Assembly (NCBI GenBank): GCA_035944135.1
Contig: DASZBM010000002.1
Location: 434,001-498,000 of the forward strand
Direction of reading: 5' to 3'
DNA from: Acidobacteriaceae bacterium
Lineage (GTDB): Bacteria; Acidobacteriota; Terriglobia; Terriglobales; Acidobacteriaceae
DNA: 64,000 nt
Shown: positions 34,617-43,228 of the stretch, piece after piece
Position numbering within the stretch: the first letter of the stretch is position 1
How the letters are laid out: each line of letters opens with the position of its first letter
Program-made: the position numbers and the translations under genes
The notes under the pieces: generated by a model
The model's input: the letters and a program-made list of their open reading frames with translations, nothing else
Database searches by the model: none
What the model was told of the DNA's origin: nothing

Positions 34617-36419
34617 TCAGACCATGATTTCGTGAGTGGGAACGGAGAGGTTCGTCTTCCCACTGAGCTGTTCCTTTACGGCCTCGACGATGTGATGAGG
34701 CATAAACGGTTCTCCGTCGTATTTGCGGATGTGGCCGTCAGGCACAAAGCTGGTTTCGCTGCGCAGGTAGCGGGCAAACTGTCCGCTGTAGTTGTTCTCG
34801 ACGATGATCGTGTGACGGGCGTCTTTCAGGATTTGAAGGATCGCTTCGCCGTGGAGTGGAACGAGCCAGCGGATCTGGAGTTGGTTGGCGACGATGCCTT
34901 GCTCGCTGAGAAGTTCGCAGGCTTCCTCGATCACACCCTTGGTCGAACCCCAGCCGATGAGTGTCACGTCCGCCTTCGGGAGCCCAGACAGAGTAGGCGG
35001 AGGAACGGCGGACTCGATCCCGGCCACCTTGCGCATACGCTTTTCCATCATGGCGCGTCGCTTGAGCGGGTTCGTGAATTCATCGCTGATCAAGACGCCG
35101 TCTTCCTGGTGTTCATCCGTGGCCGCCGTGTGGATATGGCCGGGCACACCGGGAATGGCGCGCGGCGAGACTCCGCTATCCGTGATCTTGTATCGCAGGT
35201 AATTGCCATGTGCGGAGGTTTCCGAGCCCGCACCGTTGCCATTGGCTGCAGTAATAAGCTCTCCCCGGTCAATGAAGGGGTAGAAATCCAGTTCTTTCGA
35301 ATCGACGCTAAGCCGGCCCTCCGAGAGCAGCAGGTCGCAGAGAACGAGGCCCGGGCACTGAAAGCGATCGGCAATGTTGAAGATTTCGGGAATCAGTTTG
35401 AAGCAGTCACCAATGTCCAGCGGAGCCGCGATCACACGGGGATAATCACCAAAGGCCGCGCCGAGCATCTGCCAAAGATCGCCCTGCTCCGTTTTAGTAG
35501 GGACGCCGGTAGACGGGCCGGCTCGCTGGCAATTGATCACCACAACCGGGGTCTCCATCATGGCGGACATGCCGAGACCCTCGCTCATGAGGGCAAACCC
35601 GCCACCTGAGGTTGCGCACATGGCGCGGACCCCAGCGTGTGCGGCCCCTATCGCCATGTTGATGACGCCGATCTCATCCTCGACCTGGCGGACCATGATG
35701 CCGGCCTCGCGAGCGTGTGCAGCCATCCAATGAAGAACTCCAGTGGAAGGACTCATGGGATAAGCACAATAAAATTTAACTCCGGCTGCCGCGCCCCCCA
35801 TGGCCATGGCCATATTGCCGCTCAAGATGGCATAACGATTCTCGGTTCTGGGAATCGGGTTCGGGAAAGCAGTGAAGTGCGCGGCAGCGTAATCATAGCC
35901 AGCGCGTGCCACCGCGACGTTTTCTGAAATGACAGCATCGCCCTTTTTCTTGAACTGCTCGCCGAGAACCTCTTCCAGAGAAGAGAACCCGATACCCATC
36001 ATGTTGAGGCCGGCGCCGATCGCAAGTGTATTTTGCGCAACCTTGTTTCGCGTGATGTCGGCCAGCTCAGAAACTGGGAGCGGGCACATCTGTACGCCGT
36101 CTGCGGCAACGCCGGGCTTGATCGTATCGGAGTTGTAGATACAGGAAGAGCCGGCTGCAAGCAGGCCGAGATGGCGATCCATCGCGTCCTGGTTGAGAGG
36201 GATGAACAGGTCGATCCGGTCACCCATATTGGTGACTTTATCGGGACCAGTCCGAACAGTCAGAAAAGTGTGGCCACCACGAATGATGGACTGATATGCG
36301 TTGTAGGCGTTGAGATGGAGGCCGCGCCGACTGAATATCTTGGCGAAAATATCCCCGGGAGTGGCGACTCCCTGGCCGGCTGCTCCTCCGATGCCAATAG
36401 CAAAGGTCTGCTTCATCAC
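34617..36419 (-). CDS. korA: 2-oxoacid:ferredoxin oxidoreductase alpha subunit (gamma-alpha fusion)
   Basis: 600-aa partner of KorB. Residues 1-190 are the gamma-type domain (GIGGAAGQGVATPGDIFAKI) and ~200-590 the alpha pyrimidine-binding and transketolase C-terminal-like domains (FYCAYPMSPSTGVLHWM, EDEIGVINMAIGAAHAG, ATSGGGFALMSEGLGMSAM, GWGSTKGVIEEACELL). The YPMSPSTG motif is the usual 'YP.TPS' of this family. Together with korB it would decarboxylate a 2-oxoacid to acyl-CoA while reducing ferredoxin. Confidence 0.93.
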   Translation of the reverse strand: MMKQTFAIGIGGAAGQGVATPGDIFAKIFSRRGLHLNAYNAYQSIIRGGHTFLTVRTGPDKVTNMGDRIDLFIPLNQDAMDRHLGLLAAGSSCIYNSDTIKPGVAADGVQMCPLPVSELADITRNKVAQNTLAIGAGLNMMGIGFSSLEEVLGEQFKKKGDAVISENVAVARAGYDYAAAHFTAFPNPIPRTENRYAILSGNMAMAMGGAAAGVKFYCAYPMSPSTGVLHWMAAHAREAGIMVRQVEDEIGVINMAIGAAHAGVRAMCATSGGGFALMSEGLGMSAMMETPVVVINCQRAGPSTGVPTKTEQGDLWQMLGAAFGDYPRVIAAPLDIGDCFKLIPEIFNIADRFQCPGLVLCDLLLSEGRLSVDSKELDFYPFIDRGELITAANGNGAGSETSAHGNYLRYKITDSGVSPRAIPGVPGHIHTAATDEHQEDGVLISDEFTNPLKRRAMMEKRMRKVAGIESAVPPPTLSGLPKADVTLIGWGSTKGVIEEACELLSEQGIVANQLQIRWLVPLHGEAILQILKDARHTIIVENNYSGQFARYLRSETSFVPDGHIRKYDGEPFMPHHIVEAVKEQLSGKTNLSVPTHEIMV

Positions 36420-36770
36420 ACCTTCACTGACTATGAACCCAGCCGAAGGGGCCGGAGAACCGGCAGGCTCACGATATTAGATCCCGATAGACCAACTCTT
36501 CACACGTGAATGATCGGCTCGCTTTTTCGGGTGGCCGGAGTATACACCTAAACTTGCGGACGCTCGCCCGAGGCCGTTTTAGTGCCGCGGACGATCCTGT
36601 CAACTGCATCCGACCGCGAGCTTTACGGAAGAATCGATCTCGTTATGGAAGCAATTGACCGATGCTGTCAACTAGCATAGGCAGTATCGATATCTCCCAT
36701 GAAAGGCTTGATCTGGACCAAGAAATCGCTTCCTTCAGCCGTTCGGGACGGTTCAATTAGTGGGAATGAG
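36420..36770 (+). other. Intergenic stretch without recognised gene
   Basis: About 350 bp between the start of korA and the 3' end of the tRNA-Ser gene. No coding frame, hairpin or repeat family member was recognised; the korA promoter should lie here. Confidence 0.45.
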
Positions 36771-36860
36771 TGGCGGAGGGAGAGGGATTCGAACCCCCGT
36801 TGCCCGTTAGGGCAAAGCGGTTTTCAAGACCGCCTGTTTCAACCACTCACACATCCCTCC
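36771..36860 (-). tRNA. tRNA-Ser (anticodon UGA)
   Basis: The acceptor stem GGAGGGA pairs with TCCCTCC, followed by discriminator G and an encoded CCA. The anticodon loop CTTGAAA has TGA at 36824-36826 (read on the minus strand). A long variable arm (TTTGCCC...GGGCAA) and GGTTCGAATCC in the T-arm identify a class II tRNA-Ser. Confidence 0.96.
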
Positions 36861-36979
36861 GCGGGGGTGAGTAGAGATAAGGATAGCAGGATGGCTCGGG
36901 CGCGCCAGTCGATGTCGCTACGTCCAAGTAGATAAGTCCGAGTACGCGGGATGGTGCGTCCGATTAAGGAGGTGACGCT

Positions 36980-37210
36980 ATGCCGAGTCATTCTGTGAAG
37001 GCGCTGGTTTGCGGTGTGCTGCTGATTCCGCTGGCGTGGATCGGGATTGTTCTCGTGGGGAAGTTGCATGGCGGGGCTGCACTGGTGCCGGCGGTCGTCG
37101 TGTGGGCGTTGGTGTTGCTAGCTGATTTGTGGTTTGGCGTGGTGAGTGTGGTGCGCGCTCGACGTCACCGCATCGAGCGCACACCGGAGCCGAAGTTGGG
37201 AGGAAGGTAA
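36980..37210 (+). CDS. Small two-helix membrane protein
   Basis: 76 residues with two predicted transmembrane helices (ALVCGVLLIPLAWIGIVLVG and ALVPAVVVWALVLLADLWFG) and a basic C-terminal tail (RARRHRIERTPEPK). The RBS AAGGAGGTGA is among the strongest in the window, which supports a real, well-translated gene. No family was recognised. It is followed by a convergent gene after 49 bp. Confidence 0.72.
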   Translation: MPSHSVKALVCGVLLIPLAWIGIVLVGKLHGGAALVPAVVVWALVLLADLWFGVVSVVRARRHRIERTPEPKLGGR

Positions 37211-37259
37211 TTTGTGTTTCTCCCGCCGCAACGCTCGAGCGAAACCGCGCTGAACGCCG

Positions 37260-37658
37260 TTACTTCCATTCCCACATCTTTGAGATGGTCTGGCCGGAGG
37301 GATCTACGTCGTACTCGAAGGCTGCGCAGCTGTTGTTGAGCGCGGCGAGCTTTGTCGAGGTGGTCTGGAAAAAGAGCATGCCGCGATAACTGACGGAGCC
37401 GCCGGGTCCGAACTTTCCGACGCCGGTTCCAGTCCAGGTGACAGCTTCACCGTCATCGGTCGTGCTCATACCCTGACCATGGCCGAGGATGGAGCCGTCG
37501 GGACGAACTGTCGAGGTATAAGTTCCCATTCCAGTTGTGTTGTGGCCGAGGATTTTGCCGGAATCCTCAAAGGAGACTTCTGCGGTTGGCGGATTGACGG
37601 AGAGGACCCGGCGGACGAGTCGTTTGCCTTTGGTTTCACCTATCTGATTTCCGAGCAT
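37260..37658 (-). CDS. Conserved hypothetical protein (beta-rich, 132 aa)
   Basis: Cytoplasmic protein starting MLGNQIGETKGKRLVRRV and ending DPSGQTISKMWEWK. The middle repeats Gly-rich strands (GKILGHNTTGMGTYTSTV, GHGQGMSTTDDGEAVTWTG, GVGKFGPGGSVSYRG), suggesting a small beta-barrel. I recall a similar pattern of conserved uncharacterised proteins in several phyla, but no named domain. A GAGAGA box precedes the ATG. Confidence 0.7.
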   Translation of the reverse strand: MLGNQIGETKGKRLVRRVLSVNPPTAEVSFEDSGKILGHNTTGMGTYTSTVRPDGSILGHGQGMSTTDDGEAVTWTGTGVGKFGPGGSVSYRGMLFFQTTSTKLAALNNSCAAFEYDVDPSGQTISKMWEWK

Positions 37659-37760
37659 GGATGTTCTCTCGCTTTCAAAAGATTTGGATTGCGCAGCCCG
37701 GGGAAACCGGAATTGTAGTCCTGAAGAGGCGGGAGTGGCGTGGGAAATGATCGGAAAGGA

Positions 37761-37827
37761 GGGTACCCCCTCCCCCTACCTATATTGTGCAAAGTCTTCA
37801 GGGCAGGGGTGTTAGGTCTGGACTTTT
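37761..37827 (+). repeat. CCTCCCCC/TTGTGCAAA dispersed repeat, copy B
   Basis: Same ordered blocks as copy A at 8358: GGGTACC-CCCTCCCCC, ATTGTGCAAAGTCTTCA, TTAGGTCTGGACTTTT. It lies between the stop of a PEP-CTERM gene and the start of the conserved hypothetical gene. Confidence 0.8.
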
Positions 37828-37922
37828 TGGTGCAGGGAGGAAGTGATCGGTGACTTCAGAGGCTTGCAGGTGTTTTGGAGGGAGGGGCGTCGAGGGGGGA
37901 TCTGTCAAGTTGCGGCACGACT

Positions 37923-37964
37923 CGTTTGGACTCAAGGGCCGAGGCAAGCCCAAGAGTCCAAACG
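37923..37964 (-). terminator. Hairpin downstream of PEP-CTERM gene
   Basis: Perfect 11-bp arms (CGTTTGGACTC and complement) with a 20-base loop that itself has weak pairing, 16 bp after the stop of the PEP-CTERM gene. There is no long T-run, so it may be a processing or stability hairpin instead of an intrinsic terminator. Confidence 0.45.
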
Positions 37965-37979
37965 GATCGATACGGTTGT

Positions 37980-38594
37980 TTAGCCGTTGCGGCGCAGACG
38001 GCGAGCGCCCGCGATGCTGAGCAGGCCGCTGCCGAGGAGAAACAGGGCAGAGGGCTCCGGGGTTGCAGAGGGGTTTGGTGAGAAGGTTGTGAGCCAGGAT
38101 CCCGTAAACGAGGTAGGCGTGCTTCCATCAAAGAAAATATTGACGAAGTAAGACTGCCCGTCGGGGAGGTCAAAACCTGCGCTTTGCGCCAGGAATTCGA
38201 TCGTATCCGGGCCGGTCAGGAAGGCCTCCCAGATATCGCCGCCGGTGCAGAAGGTCGTGCCGCCGGTGGTTGTGCCGGCGCAATGCGCGCCGTTTCCTGT
38301 CGTTACGGAAGCTGGATCGATCGCGCCGCCGCCTGCGAACGTGATCTCAAAGCCATAAGCCGGCGAGGACTCGCCGTAGTCTACAACGCCGCGGTCCACA
38401 CCGGGGCTTCCCCAGTCGTTCAGGTAACCCGTGGAGGCTGCGCCGCCATCGCCGTTGAACACCCAGGTTTCAGACGAGCTGGCCAGTGTGCCGCTGGCCC
38501 CTGAACCTGAGAATGCGTAGTCTGCGCGTGCCGCGGCAGGAAGCATAGCCGCCACAACGCCAAGAGTGAGTGTTGCAATACCCAGTTTTTTCAT
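37980..38594 (-). CDS. PEP-CTERM sorting domain protein 1
   Basis: Secreted protein of 204 aa: signal peptide (MKKLGIATLTLGVVAAMLPAAARA), an unrecognised beta-rich region, then the sorting tail ATPEPSALFLLGSGLLSIAG followed by Arg-rich ARRLRRNG. The tail directs cleavage and surface or exopolysaccharide attachment by an exosortase (EpsH/XrtA-type) system. No exosortase gene is in the window. AGGAGGGTTATG gives a good RBS. Confidence 0.85.
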   Translation of the reverse strand: MKKLGIATLTLGVVAAMLPAAARADYAFSGSGASGTLASSSETWVFNGDGGAASTGYLNDWGSPGVDRGVVDYGESSPAYGFEITFAGGGAIDPASVTTGNGAHCAGTTTGGTTFCTGGDIWEAFLTGPDTIEFLAQSAGFDLPDGQSYFVNIFFDGSTPTSFTGSWLTTFSPNPSATPEPSALFLLGSGLLSIAGARRLRRNG

Positions 38595-38924
38595 AACCCT
38601 CCTAAATTCCTCCAGAGATAGTTACGTTCTACAGGCGAACAGACCTGCATTTTCTGTCGCAATGCGGAAGCAACGTTGGTGAGAAAAGGCCTCGAGTGCG
38701 CCTATGTTGGTGCATTTTCGATGCCATGAAGTGAGTGTGTAATTCGCCCAAAATCAAGGCCGTGCCAAGTTATGGGGCATCTACTGTGCACAGTTTTGCA
38801 GGGGAAGTGACCAACGATTTCCATTTGCACTCAAAAGTGCTCGCACGCGGTTACCAGAAAACCAATTGGATTGGCAGCGCCCGGCGGTCGCGAAGCGGGT
38901 TCCTGTGGAAATGCAAAGAGAAAA
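38595..38924 (+). other. Intergenic stretch between two PEP-CTERM genes
   Basis: About 330 bp holding the promoter region of PEP-CTERM gene 1, ending at the terminator of PEP-CTERM gene 2. No coding frame was recognised. Confidence 0.4.
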
Positions 38925-38950
38925 GCCCTCTGCTTTTTAGAGCAGAGGGC
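38925..38950 (-). terminator. Intrinsic terminator of PEP-CTERM gene 2
   Basis: 10-bp perfect arms (GCCCTCTGCT and complement), loop of 6, followed on the minus strand by TTTTCTCTTTG, 22 bp after the stop codon. Classic rho-independent layout. Confidence 0.85.
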
Positions 38951-38972
38951 CGGGTTTGTGACTCAGGGATGA

Positions 38973-39680
38973 TCAGAGTGAAACGGCTTTGCGGCGGCGA
39001 AATACGTAACCGGCAGCGCCGCAGAGGGTGGTGCCGAGCAGCAGGAGGCTGGAGGGCTCAGGGGTCGCAGCAGCCGCCGGCGCGTTGTAGAGTGTGCCGT
39101 TGACGTTGAAGTTGTTGATGTCGGTGGTCTGGGTGCTGCTGAAGCCGCCGTCCTCATCAACGGTGATGTAGTTGATGTCGACGGTGCCCTCCTGCGAGAG
39201 GAACTGCGCCCAGGTTTCATAGCTGGCACCGGTGCTGCCACCGCCGAAGCCATTGTTTTGAACGATGAGATCGGTGGAGTCGACGACGTTGCCGGTGGAC
39301 TCCCAGGAGCCGGGAGTGGGGTCGGTCAAGGCGCCACCGCCGACGGGTGTGCCGAAATACACGTACGCCTCATTGTTGCTGTTGTCGCCGATGGAGAAGC
39401 GGGGCGCACCGTTGCCGAGGGTGCCTTGGGTCACGTCGAAATCGGCGCTGAGTGTGGTGAGGGCGGAGAGGGCGACGGCACTGTTGAACTGGACGTAAAT
39501 GCCGGAGTAGTTGTTTGGGGCGTCGGCGGGGTTGGAGGTGAGCTGGTAGACAGGTGTGCCGCCGGGACCGGAGACGACGGAGGTCTCGCCATAGGTGCCG
39601 AAGCTGGTGGACTGCGCGTGGAGACAAGGGACAGCGAGGGCGAGTGGGAGAAGTGCTGCTAGGACAACTACTTTTTTCAT
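38973..39680 (-). CDS. PEP-CTERM sorting domain protein 2
   Basis: 235-aa secreted protein. The start is set at the ATG 39680 because the residues there form a signal peptide (MKKVVVLAALLPLALAVPCL); the frame is open upstream to 39815. The central part is Gly/Ser/Thr-rich with no recognised domain. The tail is AATPEPSSLLLLGTTLCGAAGYVFRRRK, a typical PEP-CTERM motif, helix and basic end. A GGAG box precedes the ATG. Strong terminator downstream. Confidence 0.86.
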   Translation of the reverse strand: MKKVVVLAALLPLALAVPCLHAQSTSFGTYGETSVVSGPGGTPVYQLTSNPADAPNNYSGIYVQFNSAVALSALTTLSADFDVTQGTLGNGAPRFSIGDNSNNEAYVYFGTPVGGGALTDPTPGSWESTGNVVDSTDLIVQNNGFGGGSTGASYETWAQFLSQEGTVDINYITVDEDGGFSSTQTTDINNFNVNGTLYNAPAAAATPEPSSLLLLGTTLCGAAGYVFRRRKAVSL

Positions 39681-39954
39681 ACTGACTCCGGGACTTGAGA
39701 TCGCGGCGTAAGCGCAGTTCTCGGATATTGCCCGGAGGGAAACCCTGGCCCGAACCAACTGAGAATGCGTGTGAGTCGCACGGCGATTGTTCATGTATCG
39801 CGACGCGTAAAGCAACGAATCATTGGTAACGGCGGCAAGTTACGTGCAAGAGTTTGCGGAGAGCTGTCACATAGCGGTTCCACTTCGACGAGCGGGCCGT
39901 GTCCCTCGAAGGAGCAGAGGCAGATAGCTGCTCGCCTGCGCAGAGTGGTGACGG
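39681..39954 (+). other. Intergenic stretch upstream of small-protein copy 1
   Basis: About 270 bp between the PEP-CTERM gene 2 start and the conserved leader of the small-protein gene. No gene recognised; probably contains the PEP-CTERM promoter. Confidence 0.4.
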
Positions 39955-40006
39955 GAGGTGGCCCCTTTTGCGCGTAGATCGCGCATTTGCTGATAAGGAG
40001 CTAATC
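39955..40006 (+). promoter_or_regulatory. Conserved leader of small-protein family, copy 1
   Basis: GAGGTGGCCCCTTTTGCGCG and the following bases down to the RBS are nearly identical to the leader at 52785-52837 and recognisable at 40990-41067. It contains the inverted repeat TGCGCG-N5-CGCGCA at 39969-39985 and the RBS AAGGAG. Conservation of non-coding bases next to diverged coding copies points to a promoter/operator or a mobile unit boundary. Confidence 0.65.
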
Positions 40007-40273
40007 ATGAATCCGGGCGAGCCAAGAACATTCGAGCAGGGCAATGGCAACGCGGTTGTGTCAGCGGTTGAGTTATGGGCGGCTCGCGACGGTATACATC
40101 TCCGTGTCGATACCACGGATGATGGTGCGCATGCCGCCACGAACGGAGCGGGCTCGGCGAGAGACCGTCGAATTCTGTTTCGGGATCTTCGGGAGATGCT
40201 GATGGCGAACGGATGTTGGGAATCTGGAGATGAAGGCGCCGAAGCTCAAACAATCGGGAAAGACGAGGATTAG
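40007..40273 (+). CDS. Small paralogous protein, copy 1 (88 aa)
   Basis: Unrecognised soluble protein. Comparison with the copies at 41068 and 52838 gives the shared core 'WEARDGIHLR(I/V)D(M/T)T', then 'GS.RDHRILF.DLRE.LM.NG.W' and an acidic end 'DED/AED'. The start ATG has RBS AAGGAG at 8 bases. Three copies conserved at protein level within 13 kb, each with the same leader, indicate a real expressed family. Possibly a small regulator or part of a repetitive element; no function is proposed. Confidence 0.7.
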   Translation: MNPGEPRTFEQGNGNAVVSAVELWAARDGIHLRVDTTDDGAHAATNGAGSARDRRILFRDLREMLMANGCWESGDEGAEAQTIGKDED

Positions 40274-40288
40274 GGAGAGCGTGAGATA

Positions 40289-40350
40289 GCCCCTCCCCCC
40301 GTCAATATTGCGCAAAATATTGCCAGCCGTGTGCTTGGGGAACGGGTCAG
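40289..40350 (+). repeat. CCTCCCCC/TTGCGCAAA dispersed repeat, copy C
   Basis: Starts 15 bp after the stop of small-protein copy 1: GCCCCTCCCCCCGTCAATATTGCGCAAAATATTG, given here as blocks CCCCTCCCCC, GTCAATATTGCGCAAAAT and a diverged GTGCTTGGGG tail. It corresponds best to copy D, which follows small-protein copy 3 in the same position. Confidence 0.75.
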
Positions 40351-40502
40351 GCTTCGGTGGAGGGTTCGATGACCCGGGCTGATGACGTGGATGGTGTCGA
40401 CAGGCAGGTCGACGGCCTTCGAGTATTCGCGGGGTCGCTACTCTACGCTGCGGATTTGCGAGGTATGCCTCGGCGATGCGTGGTGGGTAGATTGGGTGCG
40501 TT

Positions 40503-40946
40503 ATGAGCGCTCTGCGAGTCCTGTCCCTTTTGTTTGTTCTTACGGGAATCGGAACTGGTCTTGGATGGAGCGTTTTGGCGCAGGCGCCGGCAGGGGCGAG
40601 TCTGCGTAATGCTCCTTCTCCTGTCCAAAGTGAGCCTGATGCGCAGGGTATCTACAAGGTAGGTGGGGACGTGAAGGCACCGGTGTTGACCTTAGCGTAT
40701 GCCCTTGATTTCAGCGAGGAGGAGAGGAGGAAGGAACAAGACCCTCGCTCCGGAACGATTGTGGTTGAGATGGTGGTTGATGTGAATGGTGTGCCGCAGC
40801 AGGTGCATGTCGTGCACGGGGTGGGGCTAGGGATTGACGCGGCGGCGGTGGAGGCGGTGCGGCAGTATCGCTTCAAGCCGGCGATGAAGGGTGATACGCC
40901 CGTTCCGGTTTATAAGACCGTGAGTGTTACTTTTCAGTTTTCTTGA
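40503..40946 (+). CDS. Secreted TonB C-terminal-domain protein
   Basis: 147 aa: signal or anchor (VLSLLFVLTGIGTGLGWSVLAQ), then a TonB-type C-terminal fold: GTIVVEMVVDVNGVPQQVHV, AAVEAVRQYRFKPAMKGDTP and VPVYKTVSVTFQF. There is no proline-rich linker, so it is not a classical TonB; single-domain proteins of this kind are common in Acidobacteria. It may act in envelope or TonB-dependent uptake functions. No partner exbB/exbD is near. No strong RBS. Confidence 0.78.
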   Translation: MSALRVLSLLFVLTGIGTGLGWSVLAQAPAGASLRNAPSPVQSEPDAQGIYKVGGDVKAPVLTLAYALDFSEEERRKEQDPRSGTIVVEMVVDVNGVPQQVHVVHGVGLGIDAAAVEAVRQYRFKPAMKGDTPVPVYKTVSVTFQFS

Positions 40947-40989
40947 TACGTGGCTTCTTGTTGGGATGTGGCGGCTCCGTGCATGAGGC

Positions 40990-41067
40990 GCAGAGTGGCC
41001 CCTTATGCATGTAAATCGCGCATTTGCTGGTGAGGGCAGTTACGAAGGATGCCAACAGGAGCTAGCC
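40990..41067 (+). promoter_or_regulatory. Conserved leader of small-protein family, copy 2
   Basis: GAGTGGCCCCTTATGCATGT-type start, then AAATCGCGCATTTGCTGGTGAGG, matches the leaders of copies 1 and 3 but with ~25 extra bases before the AGGAGCTAGCC box. The left half of the TGCGCG-N5-CGCGCA repeat is changed to TGCATG. Confidence 0.55.
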
Positions 41068-41337
41068 ATGAAACCGGACGAGCAGAAAACACTTGGGAAG
41101 AGCAATCGCGACACGTTCGTTTCAACGGTAGGGATGTGGGAGGCTCGCGACGGTATACATCTCCGCATCGACATGACAGCTACTGGTGCGCCTTCGACTG
41201 TCACAAACAGGCCGGGCTCTGTGAGAGACCATCGGATTTTGTTTTGGGATCTTCGGGAGATGCTGATGGTCAACGGATGCTGGGTGTTTGGCGCCGAAGG
41301 GGCCGGAGCTCAAGCTACCGGGAGCGCCGAGGATTAG
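41068..41337 (+). CDS. Small paralogous protein, copy 2 (89 aa)
   Basis: Second member of the small-protein family (MKPDEQKTLGKSNRD..., WEARDGIHLRIDMTATG, RDHRILFWDLREMLMVNGCW, ending GSAED). It is intact, with RBS AGGAG 8 bases before the ATG. The copy is not followed by the CCTCCCCC repeat but by a GGCACGGC palindrome 7 bp after the stop. No known domain. Confidence 0.7.
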   Translation: MKPDEQKTLGKSNRDTFVSTVGMWEARDGIHLRIDMTATGAPSTVTNRPGSVRDHRILFWDLREMLMVNGCWVFGAEGAGAQATGSAED

Positions 41338-41344
41338 CGGAAGC

Positions 41345-41365
41345 GGCACGGCGGAGAGCCGTGCC
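41345..41365 (+). repeat. GGCACGGC...GCCGTGCC palindromic repeat
   Basis: 8-bp perfect arms, 5-base loop, followed by CTGGCGATGC. The same type with CTGAAGATGC is at 42028 and a partial GCCGTGCCCTGATGATGC at 52759. A REP-like dispersed element; it could also end transcripts from either side. Confidence 0.75.
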
Positions 41366-41374
41366 CTGGCGATG

Positions 41375-41842
41375 CTATTTAACGCGGTCGTAGACCAGCT
41401 TGATGTGATGCTCCTGGCCGTCTTTGGTTTTGACGATCGCGGTTTCGGTGTAGGACTTGAGGTCGTCGGCGGTGATGATGGTGCCGTCGAGGGTTGTGCC
41501 GTCGGCCTCGTCGATGTGGAAGGTGCCATCGCGCTGGATGGAGAACTTTTCACCCTTGACACCGGTGACAGGACGGAGCTTGCCGTCGTAGGCGCCGACC
41601 CATGAGCCAGTGGTGGTGCCTTTCGCGTCGGTGTTGGAGTGTCTCCAGCGGAGGTTGGTTTCGGTGTTGGCGGTGAGGCTCGTAGAACTTGCGGTGTATG
41701 GGGGCATCCCGCCGAAGTCTGAGGCCGAAGCGTTTAGCTTCCAGTGGCTGGGAGCGGGAGCGAGCGGCGGATTTTGGGCGAGCGCGGGGAGCGCGAGCGC
41801 GGAGAGGGCGAGCGCGACAGGGAGAGCCGTACGAAGTTTCAT
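41375..41842 (-). CDS. Secreted hypothetical protein
   Basis: 155 aa with a clear signal peptide (MKLRTALPVALALSALALPALAQ). The mature part (HWKLNASASDFGGMPPYTASS, TGSWVGAYDGKLRPVTGVKG, DGTFHIDEADGTTLDGTIIT) looks like a beta-barrel seen in uncharacterised acidobacterial envelope proteins. The start is set at 41842 by the signal peptide and by CAGGAGAT upstream; the frame is open to 42133. No domain was recognised. Confidence 0.78.
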   Translation of the reverse strand: MKLRTALPVALALSALALPALAQNPPLAPAPSHWKLNASASDFGGMPPYTASSTSLTANTETNLRWRHSNTDAKGTTTGSWVGAYDGKLRPVTGVKGEKFSIQRDGTFHIDEADGTTLDGTIITADDLKSYTETAIVKTKDGQEHHIKLVYDRVK

Positions 41843-42376
41843 GTTTCGAAATCTCCTGAGATGGAATTTGGGGAACGCGGGAAGCGTATTCCAAAGATTC
41901 GAGAGGTGCAAAGAAAATTTGTGGCGGCGGAGAGGAAGGCAACTCAGTCGCTGCGGCTGCTGGTTTCGCGGGGTCCTTCGACTGCGTTCAGGACGGAGCA
42001 GAACGGTTTTTATGGTGCGGCGGAAGCGGCACGGCGTTAGCCGTGCCCTGAAGATGCGCGGTGTCGGTGGAGGTGGTCCGCACGTCCTCGTTTCCAACCC
42101 GCCCGCTACGCGTACGGACAGGCACCCGAGCATGTCGTTGGTTCACAGGAAGAAGGTTACGGATTGGCCACCCGCGCACCAGCCATTGGCCCAGGTAATC
42201 GTTTGCGAATTACCAATGATTGCCCGCGACGTATTCGGGGCTTACAACAATCGAGCTCTCCCGAGACATCAGAGATGACAGTCTCCCGCGATAGCCATGC
42301 GCGGCGTTTGAGAGTGCGCTCGGCCGGGACTTCGGGCCCCCAATCACGACAATTCAGAAAATGAGAGAGGTGGAAC
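41843..42376 (+). other. Repeat-rich intergenic stretch
   Basis: About 530 bp with no gene. Contains GTGGCGGCGGAGAGGAAGGCAA (41921-41942, broken here as GTGGCGGCGGAG + AGGAAGGCAA), which recurs at ~52577; the palindrome at 42028; and GGTGGAGGTGG just after it, as before small-protein copy 3. These shared blocks make it look like a composite element lacking its small gene. Confidence 0.5.
42028..42047 (+). repeat. GGCACGGC...GCCGTGCC palindromic repeat
   Basis: 8-bp perfect arms with loop GTTA, then CTGAAGATGC. Same family as 41345. Confidence 0.75.
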
Positions 42377-43054
42377 GTGAGACCGAAACACCTTGCAATG
42401 CTCGCATTTGTTACGACATTGGGGTTTTCGTCTGCTGCGATGGCGGACACATACGACTTTTCCTTCAACGGTAATGGCGTCAGCGCTTCGGGCGTGCTGA
42501 CGGTTACGCCGTCCGGAACGCCGGGGGTGGATCACATCACCGGCATTAGCGGATTTTTCTCAGATACCAACGTCGGGGTTTCCGGCGGAATTACAGGGCT
42601 GTACATGCCGATATCGTATGTGAGCGACACCCTGGCTACGCCGGGCATTGCGTTTACCAGCGGCGGCTTGTCCTACGATGACACGTTTTATCCGGGAGGG
42701 AATTCTCCAGCGATCTGTTATGACCTCGTCGGCGGCGTACCTACGCTCACCTATCCGTTTTCCGGAGGTGTGTTCGACATCTTTGGCGTGGCGTTTGACG
42801 TTGCGGGAGGGTATGTCGGGGAACTCTGGAGCAACGGGGATGTAGGCGGCGGGCCGATTGTCTACGCAGCGGGACTGGCGGATGCGACGAGCCTTCTGGA
42901 CGACCCGAATTCGGTGCCCGGCCCGGGCGTCCCGCCTCCGGGAAGGTTCGGCGCACTGGCTGTGAGCCCGACCCCGGAACCGAGTTCGCTGGCGTTGATG
43001 GGAACCGCGTTGCTGTCGGGCGTGGGATTGATCCGGCGGCGTCTACGGGCGTGA
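42377..43054 (+). CDS. PEP-CTERM sorting domain protein 3
   Basis: 225-aa secreted protein from GTG 42377 (GAGAGAGG upstream). A signal peptide (HLAMLAFVTTLGFSSAAMA) precedes a beta-rich region starting DTYDFSFNGNGVSASGVLTV. The tail is TPEPSSLALMGTALLSGVG followed by LIRRRLRA. The N-terminal part resembles that of other PEP-CTERM proteins that start 'Y.FSF.G'. Substrate of an exosortase system encoded elsewhere. Confidence 0.86.
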   Translation: MRPKHLAMLAFVTTLGFSSAAMADTYDFSFNGNGVSASGVLTVTPSGTPGVDHITGISGFFSDTNVGVSGGITGLYMPISYVSDTLATPGIAFTSGGLSYDDTFYPGGNSPAICYDLVGGVPTLTYPFSGGVFDIFGVAFDVAGGYVGELWSNGDVGGGPIVYAAGLADATSLLDDPNSVPGPGVPPPGRFGALAVSPTPEPSSLALMGTALLSGVGLIRRRLRA

Positions 43055-43228
43055 GTTGCGGAGGTGTGCAGGGCCGACGCTGCGGCGTCGGCTCTGTTGT
43101 TTTGAGGGGATCAGAGCATTTTTGTTCGGCTAAAGAGCGGCTCTGCGAGGGCTATGCGCCGGAGGGCTGCCAGCGCGCAGAACGCGGAGGACCGCTAGTA
43201 ACGTCCAGCAGTCCAGGGGGTAGCCTCC